Shown piece by piece: positions 56,414 through 64,000 of a stretch of 64,000 nt of DNA (positions are counted from its first letter, which is position 1; each line of letters begins with the position of its first letter). Location of the stretch: NCBI GenBank assembly GCA_030704615.1, contig CM060732.1:24242001-24306000 (forward strand), written 5' to 3'. The notes below the pieces were generated by a model, which did no database searches, was not told the DNA's origin, and saw only the letters and a program-made list of their open reading frames with translations. The stretch is from Takakia lepidozioides. Taxonomy: Eukaryota > Streptophyta > Takakiopsida > Takakiales > Takakiaceae. The position numbers and the translations under genes were made by a program.

Positions 56414-57295
56414 GTGAAAGCAAACCAGGAAGGCTTTGCGCTTAGCAAGGCTGAATTGGGATACTGCAGTGAGGTGGAACACACAATTGACACACAAGGT
56501 TTTCCCCCTTGCAGAAGTCGTCCCAGCCGCCTATCAGAATGGGAGGAAGACGAGGTCCAAGGACAAATTGAGACTTTGATCTCACAAGGCAAGATGAGAG
56601 AGAGTAGCTCAGAATGGTCGTGTCCAGTTACCCTTCCACCAAAAAAGGATGGATCCAAGCGGTTTTGTGGTGATTTTAGGCCAGTAAACCGTTTAACCAG
56701 AAGGGACTCTTACCCTATGCCATTGATTCAGGATGTTTTAAACCAGTTGGGGAAAGCCAAGTGGTTTTCTGCGCTGGATTTACAATCTGGTTTTTGGCAG
56801 ATCAAAATGGACGACCGAGACATAGGCAAAACAGCAGTGATCACAAAGAAGGGATTGTATGAATGGCTAGTCATGCCATTCGGGCTAAAAAATGCCACTG
56901 CTACCTTTCAGAGAACGATGAATAGGGTTCTCAAGGAAGAAATCAAAGATTGCGCTAAAGTTTTTGTAGATGACGTCAATATCCATAGCAAGGACTGGGG
57001 AGATCACGTGGGACATATAAAGAGAGTATTGAGCAAGGTTAGAAAGGCCAATCTTAGGCTCAATCCGGACAAGTGTTACTTTGCCAACTTACAGTTGGTA
57101 TTCCTTGGACATGTGATCTCTGAAGAGGGAACGTGGCCTGATCCAGATAAGATAGCTGCTATTGAAAGGTTTCCCTTGCCAAAAAACCACACTGCTCTCA
57201 AAAGCTACTTAGGCATGACAGGGTACTATAGGCCCTATGTCAAAGGATATGCTGGAGTGGCAGTACCGTTGTTCACTCTAACAAAAAGGATGTGA
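56414..57295 (+). CDS. Reverse transcriptase of the second gypsy element
   Basis: A frame of 293 codons with all RT blocks: IETLISQGKMRESSSEW, PPKKDGSKRFCGDFRPVN, FSALDLQSGFWQIKMD, MPFGLKNATATFQRTM, the catalytic FVDD near 56,965, and FLGHVISEEG. It ends in a one-base frameshift at about 57,290, after which the next frame continues with the RNase H connection. Confidence 0.92.
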   Translation: MKANQEGFALSKAELGYCSEVEHTIDTQGFPPCRSRPSRLSEWEEDEVQGQIETLISQGKMRESSSEWSCPVTLPPKKDGSKRFCGDFRPVNRLTRRDSYPMPLIQDVLNQLGKAKWFSALDLQSGFWQIKMDDRDIGKTAVITKKGLYEWLVMPFGLKNATATFQRTMNRVLKEEIKDCAKVFVDDVNIHSKDWGDHVGHIKRVLSKVRKANLRLNPDKCYFANLQLVFLGHVISEEGTWPDPDKIAAIERFPLPKNHTALKSYLGMTGYYRPYVKGYAGVAVPLFTLTKRM

Positions 57296-59280
57296 AGTTT
57301 ATCTGGAGTGCAGAGGCACAAAACGCCTTTTCTGCCTTACAGGTGAAGTTGGTAACTGCTCCCATCCTGGCAAGACCAGATTTCTCAAGACCGTTCGTCT
57401 TGGATGTTGATTGGTCCATCAAAGGAGTAGGGGCAGTCTTGTCACAAAAGGAGTATAAAAAGGAGAGGGTCATTGCATACGCCAGTAAGGTACTATCTGA
57501 TGCTCAGCGCAAATATCACCCTATGGAAGGTGAATGCTATGCCCTGGTGTGGGGAGTATTACACTTTCGGCAGTACCTGTATGGAACCCCTTTTGTAATC
57601 AGGACTGATCACAAACCACTGGAGTGGTTGGCAACGGTAAGTGACGCATATGGACGCAGGGGTAGATGGATCATGATGTTACAAGATTTTGAGTTTAAAA
57701 TTGTTCACAGAGCAGGTGCTAGGCATGCTAACGTAGATGCACTAAGCAGGTATCCAGTGGGACCAGCTGAGGAAACCGAGGAAATCGAGGTATACTCTAC
57801 TTCTCTATACAGTCAGAAAAAAGAAGGGAGAAAGAGGGATGGAGCCTATCTTCTTAAGCTAGCTTGGGATAGGGGTGCCATCAATGCTTCGTTATTTCAA
57901 TTTAAGGAGGGTAAGGAGGAGTTGAGAGAAGAAGCTCATAGGCAAGTAGGGTATAGCAGTGAAAAAGGGGAGATGATTTGCAAAAGAGAAGAGTACTATG
58001 CATGTGTATGGGGCCTTTGGCACTTCAAGAAAATACTGTTGGGAAGTCATTTTTCTTTGGAAACAGATCTAGATCCATATTGGTGGCTGTACTCAGAGCA
58101 CCACATAGGCATAGACTTACTTGGTGACTTTTCATTTGAGTTCGTTCCGGGCATAGTAAGACCTTCCACAGGTAGAATGTTGACCAAGGATCATGGCATA
58201 TTGAAGGGAGAACTGAAACCAGGCATAATGCCAGATGGAGAAGGAAAGAGGGTGACCTTTGCTGCACAGACTTTTGCTACAAAAAAACAAGGAAAGGGTA
58301 TTGATCAATCAAGCTCTGTCAATCTGGTAAGGGAGGGTATTTGGAAGGATAAGGGTGCAGGAAGGAAAGAGGCTACTGCAATCAGCAACAAGGAAAGGGA
58401 GCATCTGATGCCCTCTTGTCCCACCATCCATGTGATTACCCGAGGATCTCGTGCTCGTGATAAGGAGCTGAGCGAGGTACATCCAGCCTGTGAACTTGTG
58501 GAAGAGAGATCGAACAATGAAAAGGGAAGCTTGCAAGAGACACCATTCCTTCAAGACTTGACAAGCACTCCAACTACAAGAAGAACGCGGGTGACTTCCT
58601 CATCAGAATGCCCAGCCAAGGAAAACATGGGGGGTGAGTGTTCCACTAAGACGTTTTGTTCTTCAGACAGTAATGAAACAAGTGGTTCAGAACCAGACAC
58701 TTCTTCTTGCAACAAGATTGATGAAGGGGACTGGGTACCATGGACCGCACCCACCAAAGCTACTCAGATGTCATTATTACGTGAGGCTGAAAGATGGGGG
58801 AAAAGCTCTCTCATCAGCTCTGACCAGCATACAGCAGCTGTTAAGGAGGAAAGGCAACCTGATGTGCTTGATGATGTGGAAGTCATGCACCTCTTATGTT
58901 TTGGAGAAGTCAATGACTACCTGACAAAAGAGGAGAGCACGAGAGCCAAGAGGCGGGCAAGGCAGTACTCCTATCTCAAAGGTGAGGTCTACTTTGATGG
59001 AAGGGTAGTTCCACCAAGAACTGACAGAGGGGCAATAATCACTGAAGTACATGAAGCCACTGGCCACTTTGGAGTCAGAAGAACTCAAGAGGAGATATGC
59101 CGACGTTATTTCTGGCATGATAGAACAAAACTCATCAGGAAAGTTCTCAAGGGCTGTGGTAAATGTCAGATGGCCAAACAGAACGGAGTGTTGCGCTCAG
59201 GTAGCTCAAAACTTCACAGCATTCCAGTAGTAGATCTGTTTTTCAAGTTGCAATTGACACGGCAGGACCATTACCTATAA
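57292..59280 (+). CDS. RNase H, second RNase H-like segment and integrase N-terminal part
   Basis: A frame of 662 codons. RNase H comes first (LDVDWSIKGVGAVLSQ, EGECYALVWGVLHFRQYLYG, IRTDHKPLEWL, HANVDALSRYPV). At about residues 185-300 a second, diverged RNase H-like segment follows (REEYYACVWGLWHFKKILLG, LETDLDPYWWLYSEHH). A long Ser/Thr/Glu-rich linker of about 220 residues leads to the integrase HHCC finger (HEATGHFGVRRTQEEI, KGCGKCQMAK). The frame is lost at 59,280 before the integrase core. Confidence 0.85.
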   Translation: MKFIWSAEAQNAFSALQVKLVTAPILARPDFSRPFVLDVDWSIKGVGAVLSQKEYKKERVIAYASKVLSDAQRKYHPMEGECYALVWGVLHFRQYLYGTPFVIRTDHKPLEWLATVSDAYGRRGRWIMMLQDFEFKIVHRAGARHANVDALSRYPVGPAEETEEIEVYSTSLYSQKKEGRKRDGAYLLKLAWDRGAINASLFQFKEGKEELREEAHRQVGYSSEKGEMICKREEYYACVWGLWHFKKILLGSHFSLETDLDPYWWLYSEHHIGIDLLGDFSFEFVPGIVRPSTGRMLTKDHGILKGELKPGIMPDGEGKRVTFAAQTFATKKQGKGIDQSSSVNLVREGIWKDKGAGRKEATAISNKEREHLMPSCPTIHVITRGSRARDKELSEVHPACELVEERSNNEKGSLQETPFLQDLTSTPTTRRTRVTSSSECPAKENMGGECSTKTFCSSDSNETSGSEPDTSSCNKIDEGDWVPWTAPTKATQMSLLREAERWGKSSLISSDQHTAAVKEERQPDVLDDVEVMHLLCFGEVNDYLTKEESTRAKRRARQYSYLKGEVYFDGRVVPPRTDRGAIITEVHEATGHFGVRRTQEEICRRYFWHDRTKLIRKVLKGCGKCQMAKQNGVLRSGSSKLHSIPVVDLFFKLQLTRQDHYL

Positions 59281-60055
59281 CCAGCAGGGGCAATCAGTAC
59301 TTTCTGGTGGCAATCGATCACTTCTCAAAATGGATAGAAGCTGCACCAGTGGCAGATCATACAGCAGCCCTTGCTGCCCGCTTTCTTGAGGAAGAAGTAA
59401 TTGACAGGTATAGCTGCCCACATACGTTGCTCACTGACAATGGCACAGAGTGGGAGGTGAGTTTGAAAATACATGCCACGAATACGGTATAAAGAGGGAG
59501 CATAGCGCCCCCTACTGGCCTCAGTGTAACGGTATGGTGGAAAGGGTCATTAAGTCTCTCAAACAGAGCATCACCACCCTGGGAGTTGGAAACGACACTG
59601 AATGGGATCAGAATCTCTATAAGGCCCTGTTTGGTTACAGAATGGGTGTCCATGCTTCCACTGGATTCTCACCTTTTCAGGTACTTACTGGTAGAATTCC
59701 AAGGCTGGGAATTGACAACAGGTTGCATTTTCTTACAACACCAGTAAATTCTGATGGATCTGTAGCAGAGGTCACACTTATGATGCAGCAGAAAATCCAG
59801 CTTCTCACACAGATGAAGGCAAAGCTGCGAAAAAGTGTGAAGAAAGGGCAGCGGCAGCAGGCAAGGGATTATGAAAGGAGGCATCAAACTGGGCATACCT
59901 ACTGCAAGTTGATGGAAAACAGCAAGGTTATGATGTTGAGGCCTGGAAAGAGATCTTCCATGACATCTCCATGGGAGGGACCTTATGACTTTTTGGGGTA
60001 CAAAGATGCAGGAAACACCACAAGGACAGGGAAGCTGCACGCAGATGCAGGCTAA
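59281..60055 (+). pseudogene. Integrase catalytic core of the second gypsy element (frame-shifted)
   Basis: Two frames carry the core. One reads to about 59,457 with VAIDHFSKWIEAAPV and LLTDNGTEWE (the two D residues). The next runs to 60,055 with APYWPQCNGMVERVIKSLK (the E residue) and GFSPFQVLTG. Shifts near 59,280 and 59,457 break it. No chromodomain is recognised. Confidence 0.85.
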
Positions 60056-60185
60056 GAGATGGGGCAAACAAGGAATGGACAAGAAGTAGGAGGGACTTGA
60101 AACCCTTCTTACCACCAGTGTGTGATCAGCCAGTGAAGGTGGTCAGTGAGGACCCTGACACTTAAAAAGGGAGACACACTACATA

Positions 60186-62107
60186 TGTAGTGTGAATGCA
60201 GGGGACAGAACATTACATATGTATACCATTACGACCTACATCACTATGACGGAGTGCCCGTCATCCCAAACTGCAGAAAGGATGTATCCCTTCATATAGG
60301 TAATTTCATGAGCACACTCAACTTATGCTTTGCCAGGAGAAAATGGCTAAGTCATGACGGTACACATTTTCATCCATGCGATGAACGTTTTCATCACTGG
60401 TTCTTGACCTAAAAGATCACGGGTTGAGAAAAACGAAGAGGAAGATGACGGATGGCTCGTAGCGGCTGTTGCAAGCAGTGGTGTCGGCAGGGCAGCCTGT
60501 GTTAGGAGGTTGTACCTGCGCGGTGGGATCTTGCTTGGCTTAGGAAGCGGCATTAAGAGGCCTCTGCTTGGTATTCTGTGTAGAAAGAAGCGGTGCCGCC
60601 TCTCTCGTAGTGATGATCAATTCCAAGAGATAGAAGCATCTAAGGAAAGCGGCGCACCACCACTGCCGCCAGTGCCTTGAAGATGATAGTTATGGGCAGA
60701 TGAGCAAGCAAGGAAAAGGCTAGCTGCTGAAAGCACAGGAAAGAGGGTCTGGGCACAATCAATGGGGGGGGAGGTAAAGCATGTGGAGTTCTGGCTGCAT
60801 GGTATCTCAGGTTCTCTGTCATTAAGCTTCTAGCTGCTTTGTGTCTCCTTGTTATAGGACCAGGCCAATTCGAGAGGAAGAATTGCATAGTGTAATCTGG
60901 TTGTCAGGCCACAGGATGGTCCAAGTGAAGAAGGGGAGCCATCATGGCGTCATAAGGTCTGGAATCAAGACAAAGAGAAAGGGTTGAAGTGGCTGCTGAC
61001 GGGCGATGGCAAGGTGCCACCTTGACAGGCAGACCCGCCGCTTCACTAGTGGATAAAAACAGATAAGTCGATGAAAAGAAGGCTTCTTTTTGGTTAGGAC
61101 TTAGAACTTGCTTTGGTAGATTTAGGACTGCCATCTTGGCAGAAAAAAGAAGGTAGAGATGTGACAAGAAAAAGTTTTGGAAATGGGAATGGAGACTCTG
61201 GACTTCAGACCAGAACGTGGAAAGGATGGATGCACCTGATGTTGTGATGACAATGAGAGAAATAAGTGAAGAGAGAGAGAAAGAGAGGGCCTGTTCGTCA
61301 CTGAATTCAGAATGGTCACTGTTGTCTTCATTCTTGCATTTTGATTCAGTGTCATAAACCTGGACACCATGCTGCCGTGTGTAGTGATAACCTGGAACCA
61401 ATGTAGATCTGGCTTGTTTGTTTGGAGAGATCACTGATAGTTAGCTGGAGTTGCAAAAAAAGAAAACATGGAAAGGATAAGGTGATTTCACTATGGGATC
61501 AGGATCTGAACAACTGCATTCCACAGTTGAAGGGAAAAGAGGGATGTTGGGGTATTTGGGTTGAAGTCTGACAAAAAAAGATGAGAGCTATTTGAGCGAT
61601 GGGTCATTGAAAAGGGACAAGAGAGAGAGAAAGAGAGAGAGACTGTTGGATGGGATGGTTGTGTCTTGAGAGACCGAGGATGACTTCAAGGCTGGCCGCA
61701 CTGGATGCCTAGCAGCGTGTGCATTCACATTACATGACAGATCTGCTGCTATGAAATAGTTGGGGAACCTGGGGACATAAACCAGATAGTGAAACAGACA
61801 AAAAGGGAAAGGAAAGAGAGAGAGAGAGTGAAAAATGGGATTTGGGCAAGGAGAGAGCTGCAAATTCTAAGGGGCTGTTGGGTGGGGGTTTTGGCCAATT
61901 TGGGGAGATGAGATGAAGAAAACCTGAAAGAAACCAGTGCCCCTGCAGACCATGAAGATCTGAGCTGCCTCCTCCTAAATCTGTGTCACCACTACAAAAA
62001 GGGGATTTCCGACCTGTCACTGCTCAAGTGGGCTTCACACAAAGGATCGTGTTTACCGCTGCCATTGGGCTGATTTGCATCACTGAATACATCGCACCAG
62101 CAGAGAG
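60186..62107 (+). repeat. Right LTR of the second gypsy element
   Basis: It begins TGTAGTGTGAATGCAGGGGA after an A/G tract (AAAAAGGGAG at about 60,165). It follows the left LTR closely to about 61,156, then has about 690 bp without a counterpart, then follows the left LTR again from about 61,841 to 62,107. Past that point the two differ completely. Confidence 0.8.
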
Positions 62108-62400
62108 CGGCAGTCGCGCGGCTCATCTTTCTCGAGTTGAGCCTACGCGACCGAGCTCCTGCATGTGTTTAGGTTTGAGTGTGCTTATGTAGGGGTACAG
62201 GTTGTTGTGGGGTGGAGTCCCCATAGCTTGGGGTGCCCCTGGCTCGACTTCAGTTTCAATGAGTGATAGCGATGGATTTTATATTTCTTGTGTTGGGAGT
62301 GTGTGTCCTTTCTAGCTTGTTTATCACTCGAGAAAGATGAGGCTTGCATCTGTGAGTGCCAGAGGTGAGTTTAGTTTTAAGCACTTGTGGTTTTTTGTTT
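62108..62400 (+). mobile_element. Fragment of another LTR retrotransposon
   Basis: The part at about 62,325-62,395 (ATCACTCGAGAAAGATGAGG, TGCATCTGTGAGTGCC, GCACTTGTGG) resembles 30,776-30,843 (ATCACTAGAAGAAGACCTGC, ACATCTGTGAGTGCAAGG, ACACTTGTGTGG). Both are likely parts of LTRs from related gypsy families. Borders are unclear. Confidence 0.4.
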
Positions 62401-63519
62401 TAGAAGTGAGAGAAGAAAATTATGGTAGATTATGTTTGTGACAAGGCTGGTGGAGCAGCAGGATGATGCGCAAATGTAAGGAAGACTATGTTTGTTGGTA
62501 GCTGCTGACAACCGTAACTCTGTCCCTGGACTTCTTCTCCGGAGGTGGAAGACTGTATGCAGCATGCATGCAAGAGTGTGGTTGTGACAAGAGAACAAAC
62601 GCTTGCGGTTGAATAGTTGTTACAAGTTGGGCACTCGGTGCGTCGCTATAACTGCAACTGTACAGGAGCACCGCGAGAGGCAGATTGCTCTACAACCTTT
62701 GCTGTACTTGGTCAGTCCAATGGTGACAAATCCAGACCTTGTTAAAGCAACATAGACAGAGAAGCGATTTATAGAAAGAAGGTGAGGAGCAGTGAAGAGT
62801 GTACGGGAAAGGGAGCCCTGGCAGCCATGGCATAGCATCGTGCTCCGCACCACGGGTTATCTCGAAAGAATCGATGAAGAGTAACGATGCGAAAAGCCCG
62901 CTTACAGTGTTGAAAATATTCAACACAACCTGCGGATTATCTATCTGAGTGCTTCTGAAGCTGCATGGATTAAGCTTCTTCAACACAGCCAATGCAGTGT
63001 TCATTATATGACAGTCATGACCAAGGAAGTGAGGAAATGCCTCATCTGCTCAGCTCAAGCTTTCCCGCTCTACAAGCTCCACGCTCAAGCTCTCGCTCCA
63101 CGCTATAGCAGACACGGTGAAATGGAAGGGATGCACTCGGCTTTGTGGTAGCTGAAGCCAAGAGACAGGGAAAACGATTGATACTCACCTTCACCAATAA
63201 TTATTCTATCTTCGGTGGAAGACGCAATATGTGCAATGGCGAGCCAGTATGCTGGTATTCATCTGAATTCGGAGGATGGCGGCGTATGTGAAGAACTGGG
63301 ATTCTAACCATGTGTTGGAGCTGCAGGGAGGTAGCGTGGTGGCGTAGGGTCGCAAGCACGGGGTCGGGGACATTGGCTGGTAGGACAGCAACGGCAGTGG
63401 TAGCGCCGGCCGGGTAGAAGGCTGAACTGAAATGCTTGGTGTCAGTTGGAATGACCAGCAACCTTTCCCTCCAGCAAGTCCACCCAACATAGCTCAAAGA
63501 CAGAGGAGACCTGTGACCG
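62401..63519. other. Sequence with no recognised feature
   Basis: Open frames exist on both strands (for example 63,201-63,497 on minus) but none has family motifs. Confidence 0.4.
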
Positions 63520-63964
63520 AGATATGGAGTGAGTGGTTATCCAACCTTGAAGTTTGTGGCCAGTCTGAATGCTGTTGCTGCCCAACTTGGCCAGACACTC
63601 GGTACACGAGCTTGCAAAGCTGCAGGGAACATTGCAGACAAGTCCAACGGGGATGTTGCGGTGGATCAGTATACCGCTAGCGGGTATGCTTCTACATTGA
63701 ACATGATTGCTACTTGAATTGAGATAGTGCCTTGCCCTATCGGAGTATGCAGACCTATGCTCCAAGCTTCAACTAAATGACGAAGCTGATCTGGTTACTC
63801 TCTACTCTGTGGATAGTCCAACACAGTTGCCTTTGTCAATAAGCTCCTTCACCACTTCCACATTTGACACTAGGTCCGAAGATTGTCTGAAGAGAGAGCA
63901 AGTGCAGATGGCAGCTGCCCGCCAGGTTCTGACAGAGTATCATCAGGGCTTGTCCCTGCATTAG
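63520..63964 (+). CDS. Unrecognised coding-like stretch (two frames, possibly exons)
   Basis: A frame ending with TGA at 63,715-63,717 (TLKFVASLNAVAAQLGQTLG, DQYTASGYASTLNM) is followed by another frame, about 63,735-63,964 (LSEYADLCSKLQLNDEADLV, REQVQMAAARQVLTEYHQG), ending in TAG. Composition and codon pattern look protein-like, with Ala-rich helical segments. I do not recognise a family and cannot tell whether they belong to one gene; the region is cut by the window end. Confidence 0.25.
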
Positions 63965-64000
63965 GGATGGCTCGAGTGCTTGCATCACGGGAAACAGATG

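Larger units (their letters stand above)
52071..62107 (+). mobile_element. Second Ty3/gypsy retrotransposon, decayed
   Basis: Direct LTRs start TGTAGTGTGAATGCAGGGGA at 52,071 and 60,186. The left LTR is followed by the initiator tRNA-Met primer site TGGTATCAGAGC (53,568-53,579). Internal order is gag, protease, reverse transcriptase, RNase H, a second RNase H-like segment and integrase. Frameshifts and stops break every gene. The shared LTR parts are nearly identical, so the insertion is fairly young despite the broken frames. The right LTR loses similarity after 62,107, so the original right border and target duplication are not visible. Confidence 0.88.

Overview
The window comes from a nuclear chromosome of a land plant. 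It carries spliced genes with GT..AG introns, a nuclear psbO gene with chloroplast and thylakoid targeting, and PPR genes of the plant PLS/DYW class, all set in dense plant-type transposons. The style of the PPR repeats and the non-chromovirus Ty3/gypsy elements suggest a non-seed plant (lycophyte, fern or bryophyte). That placement is an impression, not a proof.

Positions 1-24,600 are the gene-bearing part. They hold the 3' end of a DYW-type PPR gene (1-525), a complete 21-exon gene for the TPLATE-complex subunit TWD40-2 (2,211-14,031, +), a non-LTR retrotransposon just downstream of it (about 14,322-17,014), the two-exon psbO gene (17,592-19,034, +) and a PPR gene without its C-terminal editing domain (20,230-22,041, -). 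Short 3' fragments of the same non-LTR element sit in a TWD40-2 intron (two copies), near psbO and at 24,176-24,290. A degraded DYW-domain relic lies at 24,655-24,934.

Positions 24,600-64,000 are mostly nested transposons: a hAT-type non-autonomous element with perfect 15-bp TIRs and an 8-bp duplication (25,088-25,836); a GC-rich CACTA-type non-autonomous element (26,762-27,878); a Ty1/copia relic (28,202-29,195) beside a solo LTR (29,203-29,528); a small secreted-protein gene with a frameshift (29,557-29,876); a Ty3/gypsy relic with a minisatellite (30,434-33,739); a CACTA-like left end and a minus-strand gene joining a NIF/FCP1-like domain to a transposase-associated C-terminal domain (33,740-36,855); a 13.4-kb Ty3/gypsy element (37,157-50,586); and a second Ty3/gypsy element (52,071 to about 62,107). 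The last 2 kb hold another LTR-like fragment and unrecognised coding-like sequence.

The most unusual structure is the 13.4-kb element. It is bounded by a 5-bp direct duplication (ATACA), has an intact 1,211-codon pol and a block of extra reading frames after pol, but its two about 1.03-kb LTRs are in opposite orientation. The second most unusual is the NIF/FCP1-like gene that appears to be cargo of a CACTA-like transposon. No tRNA, rRNA or CRISPR feature was seen.
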